This document shows, piece after piece, positions 7,516-14,235 of a stretch of 64,000 nucleotides of DNA. The notes below the pieces were generated by a model. That model worked only from the letters and a program-made list of their open reading frames with translations, was not told the DNA's origin and searched no databases. Source of the stretch: a virus; the IMG/VR virus record IMGVR_UViG_3300035183_001487, positions 1-64,000 of that record. The stretch is one strand, 5' to 3'. The translations under genes were made by a program, and so were the position numbers. How positions within the stretch are numbered: position 1 is the stretch's first letter; the number at the start of each line of letters is the position of its first letter.

Positions 7516-7928
7516 TCGCCCGGGCCCTCGTGTGCTCCCTGGTGGCCCTGTGGGCGCGCCCCGCCGTGGCCCCGCCTTCCGGCCCGCGCCCGGATCCGCC
7601 GCCCACCACCCTCATGGTCGCCAGCTGGTACGGCCCGAAGCATCACGGCCGCATCACCGCCAGCGGCGAGCGGTTCGACATGTACGCCCTGACCGCCGCC
7701 CACCGCTACCTGCCCTTCGGGACGCCGGTGTCCTGCAGCGTCGCAGGCCGTTCCGTTGTCGTCCGAATCAACGACCGAGGCCCCTACGTGCGCCGGAAAG
7801 GCCACTACACCCGCGACCTCGATCTCAGCATGGCCGCCGCCAATCGCCTCGGCTACCTCGCCCACGGCGAGGCCGTGCTGGAAGTCCAGATCCTCACCCC
7901 TGAAAGGAGCAGCCATGGCCGCCCCTGA
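7512..7928 (+). CDS. RlpA-like double-psi beta-barrel protein
   Basis: 138 residues with an N-terminal hydrophobic signal peptide (ARALVCSLVALWARPAVA). The mature part carries the RlpA/DPBB signature: ASWYGPKHHGRITASGERFD, ALTAAHRYLPFGTPVSC, VVRINDRGPYVRRKGHYTRD. Bacterial RlpA proteins cleave naked glycan strands of peptidoglycan; the Asp of the RINDRGPY motif and the His near GRITASGE are kept. Shorter than cellular RlpA and lacking a SPOR domain. A role in lysis or in cell-wall passage is likely, although the gene sits in the early region rather than with late lysis genes. Confidence 0.8.
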   Translation: MIARALVCSLVALWARPAVAPPSGPRPDPPPTTLMVASWYGPKHHGRITASGERFDMYALTAAHRYLPFGTPVSCSVAGRSVVVRINDRGPYVRRKGHYTRDLDLSMAAANRLGYLAHGEAVLEVQILTPERSSHGRP

Positions 7929-8160
7929 ACCCTTCCTCTCCCAGGCCGCAACCATCCGCAAGCTCCGCGAGGAGCTGTTCGGCGGGCATCTGAGCCCCGA
8001 GACCTTCGCCACGATGGTGGCGCGTGGCCTGCCCTCCGAATCCGTCCCGGGCTTCAAGTTCCCGCGCTTCCGCTACTCCAAGGTCGTCGCATGGATCGAG
8101 CAGCAGGCCGGCGGCGAGAGCCGCGGCCCGGGGCGCCCCCGCCTGCGGAAGTCGGCATGA
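7915..8160 (+). CDS. Small DNA-binding protein, excisionase-like
   Basis: 81 residues. The pattern TIRKLREELFGGHLSPETFA, then PRFRYSKVVAWIEQQ and a basic tail GRPRLRKSA, resembles AlpA/Xis-type winged-helix proteins in which the aromatic-Arg-Tyr segment leads into the second helix. Clear AAGGAG SD 6 bp upstream fixes the start. Candidate excisionase or regulator; not provable here. Confidence 0.5.
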   Translation: MAAPEPFLSQAATIRKLREELFGGHLSPETFATMVARGLPSESVPGFKFPRFRYSKVVAWIEQQAGGESRGPGRPRLRKSA

Positions 8161-8627
8161 TCACCAAGTTCGACCCCGCGGCCTACCCCCGGAACTGGAC
8201 GCACCCCCCGGTGCCCATCCCGGAGCACGAGGCGCAGGCCGTCATCGTGGAGGCCCTCCAGGCCCATGGCCTGCAGGTCTGGGTCATCGACGCCGGCGGG
8301 GCCGGGATTCGGGGGAAGCTCCTGGGCGTGCTGGTCAAGTTCGGGATCTCGCGCGACCTGGCCCTGCGCATCGCCAAGGCGGTCTTCGGCGCGGCCCCGA
8401 CGGCCTGGCCGGACCTCTTCACCATCCTGCCCCTCGGCCAGGCCTGCTTCATCGAGGTCAAGCGCCCGGCCTGCTGGGACCCCTGCACCGGGAGGAAGGT
8501 GCAAGACGCCGGCGTCCCCACCACCAACCAGCTGCGCTTCCTCGAGGCGGCCGCCAAGCGCGGCGCCGCGGCGGGCGTGGCTTGGCATCCGAAGGATGCC
8601 CTTCGAATCGCGGGGCTCCGGGGATGA
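8157..8627 (+). CDS. VRR-NUC domain nuclease
   Basis: 156 residues. The PD-(D/E)XK type core is visible as EHEAQAVIVEALQAHGLQVW (first Glu), AWPDLFTIL (Asp) and ACFIEVKRP (ExK), followed by a TTNQLRFLEAA helix, which is the VRR-NUC arrangement found in small phage nucleases and in FAN1. Probably a structure-selective or Holliday-junction type nuclease for DNA processing. An insertion of about 25 residues (IRGKLLGVLVKFGISRDLAL) separates the first motif from the core. Coupled by ATGA to both neighbours. Confidence 0.75.
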   Translation: MITKFDPAAYPRNWTHPPVPIPEHEAQAVIVEALQAHGLQVWVIDAGGAGIRGKLLGVLVKFGISRDLALRIAKAVFGAAPTAWPDLFTILPLGQACFIEVKRPACWDPCTGRKVQDAGVPTTNQLRFLEAAAKRGAAAGVAWHPKDALRIAGLRG

Positions 8628-9589
8628 ACTGGACCATTCACCAGGGTGACGCACTGGAAACGCTGCGGGGACTGCCCTCAGAGTCCGTCCATTGCGTCGT
8701 GACCTCACCGCCCTACTGGGGCCTGCGGGACTACGGCCACGATGGGCAGATGGGCCTTGAGGAGACACCCGAGGCCTACGTCACCGGCATGGTGGAGGTG
8801 TTCCGCGAGGTCCGCCGGGTGCTCCGTGCGGACGGGACGCTCTGGTTGAACATCGGGGACAGCTACGCCAGCAGCACCAAGGGAAGCGGGGGCACTGGAA
8901 AAAGTACGCTCGGCGCCGCCAGTGGTGGGAACGGCATAAGCGAGGCAGGCATCCTTCGTTCGCAGAAGCGGCAAGCAATGGAAGCTCGGAAGGTCGCTTG
9001 TGGCCTACCAGAGAGGAACCTCGTCGGCATCCCTTGGCGCCTCGCCTTCGCCCTCCAGGCTGATGGCTGGTATCTGCGCCAGGACATCATCTGGCACAAG
9101 CCCAACCCCATGCCGGAGAGCGTGACCGACCGTTGCACGAAGGCGCACGAATACCTGTTTCTGCTCACCAAGGGGGAGCGGTACTACTTCGACCACGAGG
9201 CCATCAAAGAGGACGCCGTGCGCGGGGCGGCAGGTTCGTCCTTCAACACCGGCAAGACCGCCGAACACCAACTTGGCCGGGCCAGCACCGCCGAGCGGAT
9301 GGAGGACGGGAAGCGCAACCGCCGCGACGTATGGACCATCCCGACGAAGCCCTTCAAGGGCGCCCATTTCGCGGTGATGCCCGAGGCCCTGGTCGAGCCC
9401 TGCATCCTGGCCGGATGCCCCTCCGGCGGGACCGTCCTGGATCCCTTCACGGGCTCGGGGACTGTGGGGGTGGTGGCCCGGCGCCTGGCCCGCGGATTCG
9501 TCGGCATCGAACTGAACACGAAGTACGCCCGCATGTCGCTCCGGCGCATCAACGCGGCCCCCATGGGCTTGGATGGGCTCGCCTCATGA
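8624..9589 (+). CDS. DNA methyltransferase (TSPPY type)
   Basis: 321 residues. Motif IV TSPPYWGLRDYG and motif I DPFTGSGTVGVVARRL with FVGIELN are in the permuted beta-class order; TSPPY is most common in N4-cytosine methylases. A central region (about 80-230) would be the target-recognition domain. No restriction partner is nearby, so this is an orphan phage methylase, probably protecting against host restriction or marking DNA. Last gene of the operon that begins at 4130. Confidence 0.85.
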   Translation: MNWTIHQGDALETLRGLPSESVHCVVTSPPYWGLRDYGHDGQMGLEETPEAYVTGMVEVFREVRRVLRADGTLWLNIGDSYASSTKGSGGTGKSTLGAASGGNGISEAGILRSQKRQAMEARKVACGLPERNLVGIPWRLAFALQADGWYLRQDIIWHKPNPMPESVTDRCTKAHEYLFLLTKGERYYFDHEAIKEDAVRGAAGSSFNTGKTAEHQLGRASTAERMEDGKRNRRDVWTIPTKPFKGAHFAVMPEALVEPCILAGCPSGGTVLDPFTGSGTVGVVARRLARGFVGIELNTKYARMSLRRINAAPMGLDGLAS

Positions 9590-9595
9590 CCCCCC

Positions 9596-9655
9596 TTGCG
9601 CCCCCCGCTGGTGGAGTTAACCTCCACACCCCGGGCCGAAATCCCGAACAGGAGT
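9596..9655 (+). promoter_or_regulatory. Promoter with 5-prime CCGAAA-loop hairpin for the replication operon
   Basis: TTGCGC (9596-9601), 17-bp spacer, AACCTC (9619-9624). Overlapping the -10 is a perfect dyad GTGGAG/CTCCAC (9611-9627), a possible operator. The transcript would start with hairpin CGGG / CCGAAAT / CCCG (9632-9646), followed directly by AACAGGAG, the SD of an 11-codon leader frame. The loop starts 40 nt after the -35 box, as in the other members of this family. Confidence 0.5.
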
Positions 9656-9660
9656 AGTGC

Positions 9661-9696
9661 ATGACCAGCCGTAGGCCTGCGAACGGAGGGTGGTGA
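9661..9696 (+). CDS. 11-codon leader peptide
   Basis: Reads MTSRRPANGGW then TGA. It has its own good SD (AGGAG, 9650-9654) and its stop overlaps the ATG of the replication gene (TGATG). The SD GGAGGG of the replication gene lies inside the leader codons, so translation of the leader should control access to it. Function as a coupling peptide is inferred. Confidence 0.45.
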   Translation: MTSRRPANGGW

Positions 9697-10805
9697 TGGC
9701 GCGTCCCGGCTTCATCCACCACCGCAAGTTCAAGCGCCTTTCCAGGGCGCTCGGCTCGCCGGCGCTGGCGAGGGGGTGCCTAGAGATGCTCTGGGACACC
9801 TGCTATGAGGCTGGCGACGACTACCTCGGAACCGCCGAGGACGTGGAGCTATCCGCCTACTGGGATGGGGAGCCCGGGGTCCTGTGTGAAGCGCTGCTCA
9901 CCGCTGGCGGGGAGGGGAACCCTGGGTTCATCGAGGAGGTGTCCGGGCGCCCCGGCCACTACCGGGTCCACGACCTGTACGACCACGCCCCCGAGTACGT
10001 CCAGAAGCGGATGGCCCGGGAGGCCGAGCGCATCGCCAAGGGGCAGACGATCTCCGAAATCCGGAGTGCTGCCGGGAAGCGCGGGCGGCAGTCCCAGCTC
10101 GCCGCCGCCCTGGCAAACGTCGGGCAAACGTCGGGCAAACGTCGGGCAAACGGCGGGCAAACGGCGGACACTTGCCCGCAAAAACGGGCAAACGGCGGGC
10201 AAGCGGCGGCAAACGGCGGCACTCCCGCACCCGCACCCGCACCCACCACCCCAAAGAATCCTCCTCCGCTTCGCTACGGAGGTTGCTCCGAGGGCTCCTC
10301 GGAGCCGCCCGCGGCGAAGGCTTTGGACCCGAAATCGCCAGGAAGGCCCCTGGAAGCCCTGAAGCGACCCCAGGGGCCCGCTACCCCCGCCGGGAGTCCC
10401 GTCCCTGGCCTTCCTGGCCCGGTTCCTCTCAACGGCGGGGCCGTCGTGGCCCTGGTCCCAGCCCTCCAAGGCGCCCAGGTCCCGATCTCCCAGTCCCAGG
10501 TGGACGAGTGGGCCAAGGCCTACCCCGCGGTGGACGTGCCCCTGGAGATCCGGCGGGCCATCGCCTGGCTGAACGCCTCCCCCACCCGCCTGAAGACCCC
10601 GAGGGGTGTCCCCAGGTTCCTCGTGAGTTGGTTCGGGCGCACCCAGGACCAGGGCGGCTCGAAGGGGGTCCCCCCGAAGGGCAAGGGCCCCGCCTTCGCC
10701 TTCGCTCCCCCGGGCCCGAAGGGCATTGACCCCGACCTCGCCCACCTGCTGAGGCCCGATGAGATCGACTTCGAGTACCCCCCCGAACCCGAGGAGGCAT
10801 CGTGA
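9696..10805 (+). CDS. Replication initiation protein with origin iterons in its gene
   Basis: 369 residues. The N-terminal domain (about 1-130: GFIHHRKFKRLSRALGS, LWDTCYEAGDDYLG, GHYRVHDLYDHAPEYVQKRM) is a winged-helix module like those of phage replication initiators. A low-complexity Ala/Gly/Pro linker follows, then a C-terminal domain (about 270-330: VDVPLEIRRAIAWLNASPTR, RFLVSWFGRTQ) like the helicase-loader-binding part of phage O/DnaD-type proteins. The linker region is encoded over 11-bp DNA repeats, as in the lambda O gene. ATG chosen by TGATG coupling and SD GGAGGG. Confidence 0.65.
   Translation: MARPGFIHHRKFKRLSRALGSPALARGCLEMLWDTCYEAGDDYLGTAEDVELSAYWDGEPGVLCEALLTAGGEGNPGFIEEVSGRPGHYRVHDLYDHAPEYVQKRMAREAERIAKGQTISEIRSAAGKRGRQSQLAAALANVGQTSGKRRANGGQTADTCPQKRANGGQAAANGGTPAPAPAPTTPKNPPPLRYGGCSEGSSEPPAAKALDPKSPGRPLEALKRPQGPATPAGSPVPGLPGPVPLNGGAVVALVPALQGAQVPISQSQVDEWAKAYPAVDVPLEIRRAIAWLNASPTRLKTPRGVPRFLVSWFGRTQDQGGSKGVPPKGKGPAFAFAPPGPKGIDPDLAHLLRPDEIDFEYPPEPEEAS
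10111..10217 (+). repeat. 11-bp iterons, candidate replication origin
   Basis: Eight copies of GGGCAAACGKC (or one-base variants) start at 10111, 10122, 10133, 10144, 10155, 10186, 10197 and 10208. Each block is spaced exactly 11 bp; the gap between blocks (10166-10185) holds a diverged unit and an A-rich spot (GCAAAAACG). Because 11 is not a multiple of 3 the encoded peptide changes at each copy, so selection acts on DNA, not on protein. Location within the initiator gene matches lambdoid origins. Confidence 0.65.
10263..10305 (+). repeat. Two tandem hairpins beside the iterons
   Basis: CCTCCG / CGGAGG (10263-10282, 8-nt loop) and GCTCCGAG / CTCGGAGC (10285-10305, 5-nt loop) are perfect inverted repeats 2 bp apart, 45 bp after the last iteron. 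Possibly part of the origin, such as a priming or unwinding site. Confidence 0.4.
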
Positions 10806-11119
10806 GCAGCCTGTATCCCGAGTACCGCGCCGCCGGGCGCTGCGGTGACTGCGGCGCCGACCCTGTGCCGGGCCGTGCCTTCTGCGCGGCGCATGCCGCC
10901 GCCCGCGCCACCCGCCAGCGGAAGTGGAACCCACGGCGCACCGTGCAGCGCCGGGCCTGGGCACGCCTGGGTCGGTGCATCGACTGCGGGTCCATCCCCG
11001 TCCCCGGCCGCTCCCGCTGCGGCTACCACCTGGAGCAGGCGGCAGATCGCATGGCCGCCCTGCGCAACCGCCAAACCCGCGGCGCCGAGAACGCCGCCAA
11101 CCCACAGGAGAATTCATGA
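10802..11119 (+). CDS. Tandem zinc-binding motif protein
   Basis: 105 basic residues with two near-identical metal sites: CGDCGADPVPGRAFCAAH (about 14-31) and CIDCGSIPVPGRSRCGYH (about 59-76). Each has CxxC followed by C and H, and the spacing inside each unit is equal, so the protein arose by internal duplication. Arg-rich helices lie between and after the sites. Probably binds nucleic acid; exact role unknown. GTG start overlaps the replication gene stop. Confidence 0.65.
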   Translation: MSSLYPEYRAAGRCGDCGADPVPGRAFCAAHAAARATRQRKWNPRRTVQRRAWARLGRCIDCGSIPVPGRSRCGYHLEQAADRMAALRNRQTRGAENAANPQENS

Positions 11120-11730
11120 GCCTCTACCAAGGCGGGCTCGGCCTCCGGCGCTTCCTGGTCCTGGGCCCCGTGCCCGAGGACGATGCGCTGGCCGAGGGCC
11201 TCGCTGAGAACCGCTTCCGCCCGTTCCAGGACGGCCTCGAGGAGGAGCGCGCCGGCTGGTGCGACTGGCGGAACCCCCTCATCATCCCCCCCGACGCGGC
11301 CTGGGTCCGCCAGGATCGGTTCGCCGTCTTCGGGCTGCGCATCGACACGCGCCGGGTTCCGTCCGCCCTCCTGAAGGCCCACGTGGACCTGCGCATCCGC
11401 CAGCTCATGGCGGAGAAGGACCTTGCCTTCATCGGCAAGGAGGCGCGGATCTCCATCCAGGACGAGGTCAAGGCGGAACTGCTCCACAAGGTGGTTCCGG
11501 CGATGCGCGTCTCCGACCTCGCCTGGGACCTGAAGGGCGGCGTCCTCTGGACCACGGCGACGTCTGGCCGGGCGGTGAGCGCCGTCATCGACCTCTTCAT
11601 GAAGTCCTTCGGGGCCGAGCTTCAGCCCCTCCACCCGCTGCTGCTGGCGGGCCGCGTGGCCCCCGAGCTTCCGGTGGAGACGCTGATGGCGCTGGACCCC
11701 ATGGACCTCGAGCTTGATGAGGTGGAGTGA
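11116..11730 (+). CDS. RdgC-like protein, N-terminal part
   Basis: 204 residues. The stretch RRFLVLGPVPEDDALAEG, AENRFRPFQDGLEEERAGW, DAAWVRQDRFAVFGLRIDTR and VKAELLHKVVPAMRVSDLAW resembles the N-terminal and middle regions of RdgC, a ring-forming DNA-binding protein linked to recombination. It ends near AVIDLFMKSFGAELQPLHPL, where full RdgC proteins continue. The gene at 12098 looks like the missing C-terminal portion, with one small gene between. SD AGGAG before the ATG. Confidence 0.5.
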   Translation: MSLYQGGLGLRRFLVLGPVPEDDALAEGLAENRFRPFQDGLEEERAGWCDWRNPLIIPPDAAWVRQDRFAVFGLRIDTRRVPSALLKAHVDLRIRQLMAEKDLAFIGKEARISIQDEVKAELLHKVVPAMRVSDLAWDLKGGVLWTTATSGRAVSAVIDLFMKSFGAELQPLHPLLLAGRVAPELPVETLMALDPMDLELDEVE

Positions 11731-12101
11731 TGGGTATCCAAGACCGCGCCCAGGAATTCACCCTTCGAACGTGGACCTTCACCCCGGCCGGGTTGGCCAG
11801 CGGCAGGTCCATCTCTATCAGCGCCACCTTTGCCATGGACGAGACCACGGCTCGCCTCCGCCTCGCGGCCCGCGGGACCCCTGTGGACGGGTGGGCCGGG
11901 AGGTTCGAGGATTCACCCGTCGAGGTCGATGAGCCGGCCCCCGAAGGCAAGAAGCGGTTCCTCGTCTCCATGTCCCGCAAGTCTGAGGCCGAGGTCGAGG
12001 TCTACGCCGCCGACGAGGACGAGGCCCGCCAGGAGGCTGTGGACTCGGATCCCGATTGGGACAACGAGATCCAGATCGAATCTGTGAAGGAGATCAAGTG
12101 A
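11730..12101 (+). CDS. Hypothetical protein between the two RdgC-like genes
   Basis: 123 residues from the ATG at 11730 (TGATG overlap with the previous gene; GTG 11727 also possible). The C-terminal half (KRFLVSMSRKSEAEVEVYAA, then DEDEARQEAV) reads as a small beta-alpha-beta unit of the kind found in many short phage proteins; the N-terminal half is beta-rich. Its 3-prime end overlaps the next gene. Confidence 0.55.
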   Translation: MGIQDRAQEFTLRTWTFTPAGLASGRSISISATFAMDETTARLRLAARGTPVDGWAGRFEDSPVEVDEPAPEGKKRFLVSMSRKSEAEVEVYAADEDEARQEAVDSDPDWDNEIQIESVKEIK

Positions 12102-12658
12102 AGACGCTGCCCATCATCCTCGAAGGGAACCGCGCCTACGGCGAGGAGTTCCTGGTCTGGCTCTGGAAGCGCGGGATTGCGGACGGCGGCATGTCCGGCC
12201 TGGAGGGCGACCTCTCGTGCTGCTTCGTGGACGACTCCGTGCAGCTGGCCTCGGAGCGCGGCGACGTGAAGGAAGTCTCGCTGCGCAAGGGCAACCCGGC
12301 GGAGAGCCAGGAGGCCTTCGAGGCCCTGGCCCGGGGGATGCGCCCCGTCCGCGCAAAGCTCCGGGTCCTCAGCGGCGACCTGGAGTGGTCCTTCACGCTC
12401 GTGGCCTCCACCCTCGACCTCCAGGCCCTCAAGCTGCCCACCACCGCCTCGAAGGACCCGACGGCCCGCCTGGCCGACCGCCTGTTCCTCATGGAGGAGG
12501 GCGTCGCCCACCTGGAGCGCCGCTACGCCGCCTTCCTCCGCGCCAAGGCCAAGGACCCCGGGGGCGTCGAGGCCTCCCTGAAGTCCTGGCTCCGCGACTC
12601 CCTCACCCCGTTCCTCGACCCCGAATCCACCACCACCCCTCCCTGGAGCAAGCCATGA
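12098..12658 (+). CDS. RdgC-like protein, C-terminal part
   Basis: 186 residues from GTG 12098 (AAGGAG SD, GTGA overlap). GNRAYGEEFLVWLWKRGI, then a beta-rich middle and LEWSFTLVASTLDLQALKLP, with a C-terminal helix ending in a Trp-rich segment, matches the region that follows the N-terminal half in some long RdgC-type proteins I recall from deltaproteobacteria and phages. With gene 11116 it would make up one complete protein. Confidence 0.45.
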   Translation: MKTLPIILEGNRAYGEEFLVWLWKRGIADGGMSGLEGDLSCCFVDDSVQLASERGDVKEVSLRKGNPAESQEAFEALARGMRPVRAKLRVLSGDLEWSFTLVASTLDLQALKLPTTASKDPTARLADRLFLMEEGVAHLERRYAAFLRAKAKDPGGVEASLKSWLRDSLTPFLDPESTTTPPWSKP

Positions 12659-12882
12659 AGTCCATCCTCGTCCTCTCCGTCCCGGCCCTCGTCCTGCAGG
12701 CCCAGGTGCCGCCCCCCCCGCCCATCCCCCACGCCCAGGTCCTGGACGTCAAGGTCGCCGGCCCCTCGGCCAGCATCCACGTCATCACCGACGAGGCCAT
12801 CCCGCTCACGGAGGCCCGCATCTACCAGGGCGAGAGGCTGCTCGGCCGCGTCCTGAACATCGCACCCCCGGAGACCCCATGA
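12655..12882 (+). CDS. Small secreted or periplasmic protein
   Basis: 75 residues. An N-terminal signal-like helix (SILVLSVPALVLQAQ) is followed by a Pro-rich spacer and a short beta-rich domain (VLDVKVAGPSASIHVITDEA). ATGA overlaps at both ends. No family recognised. Confidence 0.5.
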   Translation: MKSILVLSVPALVLQAQVPPPPPIPHAQVLDVKVAGPSASIHVITDEAIPLTEARIYQGERLLGRVLNIAPPETP

Positions 12883-13079
12883 TCCGCATCGCTCGCTCGA
12901 TCCTTGCCGCCCTCGTGGTGGGCTTCGTCGCCTTCTGGCTCGTCCGCTTCGGGTTCTGGACCGACGGGCTGTTCACCCAGCGCACCGCGCTCTACTGGAC
13001 CGCCTCGAAGGTCACCGCCTGGGCCTTGGCCGTCATGATGGGCGGCATGGCGGGGTTCGCCTCATGGAAGGCGCGGTGA
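12879..13079 (+). CDS. Two-helix membrane protein, holin-like size
   Basis: 66 residues with two predicted transmembrane helices (about 4-24 and 46-62) and a short positive C terminus (SWKAR). This is the size and layout of small class II holins, but many phage membrane proteins look alike, and the neighbours are not lysis genes. ATG overlaps the previous stop. Confidence 0.5.
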   Translation: MIRIARSILAALVVGFVAFWLVRFGFWTDGLFTQRTALYWTASKVTAWALAVMMGGMAGFASWKAR

Positions 13080-13360
13080 AGCTCCGTCTCCCCCCCTCCC
13101 GCCGGCGCCGCCCGGCCGGTTCCCCGCCCTTCGACGCCGCGGCCCTGGCCCAGGTCGCCGAGGCTGCAGCCAGGGCCAACGTGGGCCTTGGGGAGGCCTT
13201 GGAGGCCTTCCGGCGCGCCTACTTGGCCGAGGCCCTGGCTGTGCACCGGGGCAACGCCTCGGCGGCGGCCCGGGCCCTGGGCATCCACCGGAACACCCTC
13301 CACAAGGTCCTCCGGGGGGCTGGGCGTGGTAAAACGCCCGGTCCCTCGGAGGCCCCGTGA
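13076..13360 (+). CDS. Fis-type helix-turn-helix regulator
   Basis: 94 residues. The C-terminal segment AEALAVHRGNASAAARALG followed by IHRNTLHKVLR is the Fis/NtrC-family DNA-binding HTH (GNxxxAARxLGIxRxTLxxxL). Basic N terminus RLPPSRRRRP. GTG start at 13076 is preferred over ATG 13064 because it has a GGAAGG SD and overlaps the previous stop (GTGA). Lacks receiver or AAA domains, so it is a stand-alone phage DNA-binding regulator, possibly of late genes. Confidence 0.75.
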   Translation: MKLRLPPSRRRRPAGSPPFDAAALAQVAEAAARANVGLGEALEAFRRAYLAEALAVHRGNASAAARALGIHRNTLHKVLRGAGRGKTPGPSEAP

Positions 13361-13773
13361 TCACCGCTTCGCTCCTCGACATCCAGGTCCAGATGCGGGC
13401 GGCAGGCCGGCGCTGCAGGGTCTACGTGGCTGGGCCCTACACGGCACCCACGGCCCAGGGCGTGGCGGCGAACGTCCAGGCCGCGGTGGCGGTGGGCGTC
13501 GAGCTTCGGCGCCTCGGGTTCGTGCCCCTGGTGCCCCACATCACGATCCCCGGCGCCGAGGTGACGTGGAAGGAGGCAATGGTGGAGTGCGTCTCCCACC
13601 TGCGCACCTGCGACTTCGCCGTCCTGCTCCCAGGCTGGGAGCGCAGCCGCGGCGCCTGTGTCGAGGCCTGGCTCTGCCGCCGGCGCCGTGGCTTCCCCCT
13701 GCTGGTGAGCCTGTCGGCCCTGGAGCAGGTGGTCCAGGCGGGGCAGGAGGCCCCCGGGGAACAGGCGGGCTGA
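13357..13773 (+). CDS. DUF4406-like, nucleoside deoxyribosyltransferase fold
   Basis: 138 residues. RVYVAGPYTAPTAQGVAANV near the N terminus, PHITIPGAEVTWKEAM and the catalytic-type stretch CDFAVLLPGWERSRGACVE match the DUF4406/DUF1937 branch of the nucleoside 2-deoxyribosyltransferase-like fold. These phage proteins probably act on free nucleotides or nucleosides. GTG start overlaps the Fis-like gene stop. The last gene before the 13781 promoter. Confidence 0.7.
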   Translation: MITASLLDIQVQMRAAGRRCRVYVAGPYTAPTAQGVAANVQAAVAVGVELRRLGFVPLVPHITIPGAEVTWKEAMVECVSHLRTCDFAVLLPGWERSRGACVEAWLCRRRRGFPLLVSLSALEQVVQAGQEAPGEQAG

Positions 13774-13780
13774 CCCCCCC

Positions 13781-13826
13781 TTGACGGCGCCGCTGCGATT
13801 TGTACGGTTCCCGATCCGCCGTCGGG
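13781..13826 (+). promoter_or_regulatory. Promoter of the duplicated TTGACGGCGCCGCTG class
   Basis: -35 TTGACG (13781-13786), 16-bp spacer, -10-like TACGGT (13803-13808), then a small hairpin CCCGA / TCGGG (13810-13826). TTGACGGCGCCGCTG and a downstream CCGATCCGC are shared with the promoter at 25674. Would start transcription of the ParB-methylase operon. Confidence 0.5.
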
Positions 13827-13833
13827 GGCACCT

Positions 13834-14235
13834 GTGTCCGTCCAGCTGTACCGTTCGCTCGACTTCCTCAAGCTGTTCAGCCGCGTCTTGACGGGCAAAG
13901 AGTACGACGATGCCCAGATCACCGAGGCCCTCGTGCGCACCTGGGAGGAGGCCCCGGCCGACACCCGCAAGAACGGGTGGCACATCCGGCACGCCTCCAT
14001 CCGCTACCTCGGCGTGATCTACACGAACCGCGCGACGGCCCGCCTGGTCGCGCGCTGGTCGATCCAGGCCATGGGCGGGGACACGCCGCTGGCCCACGCC
14101 TACCCCTTGTTCCGGGCCCTCGTGGAGCTTCGCGGCGTGCGCCCGTGGAACCGGGACTACTACGTCTCCAACGCCTTCGGCCACCGCCTCCGCCGCGGGG
14201 AGCGCCGGCGCCCTGATCCACAGGAGTCCTCATGA
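13834..14235 (+). CDS. Hypothetical protein, first gene of the ParB-methylase operon
   Basis: 133 residues from GTG 13834, eight bases after the promoter hairpin. Helical protein with conserved-looking LDFLKLFSRVLTGKEYDD, NGWHIRHASIRYLGVIYTNR and PWNRDYYVSNAFGHRLRR. Family not recognised. Overlaps the following methylase gene by 4 bp. Confidence 0.55.
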   Translation: MSVQLYRSLDFLKLFSRVLTGKEYDDAQITEALVRTWEEAPADTRKNGWHIRHASIRYLGVIYTNRATARLVARWSIQAMGGDTPLAHAYPLFRALVELRGVRPWNRDYYVSNAFGHRLRRGERRRPDPQESS

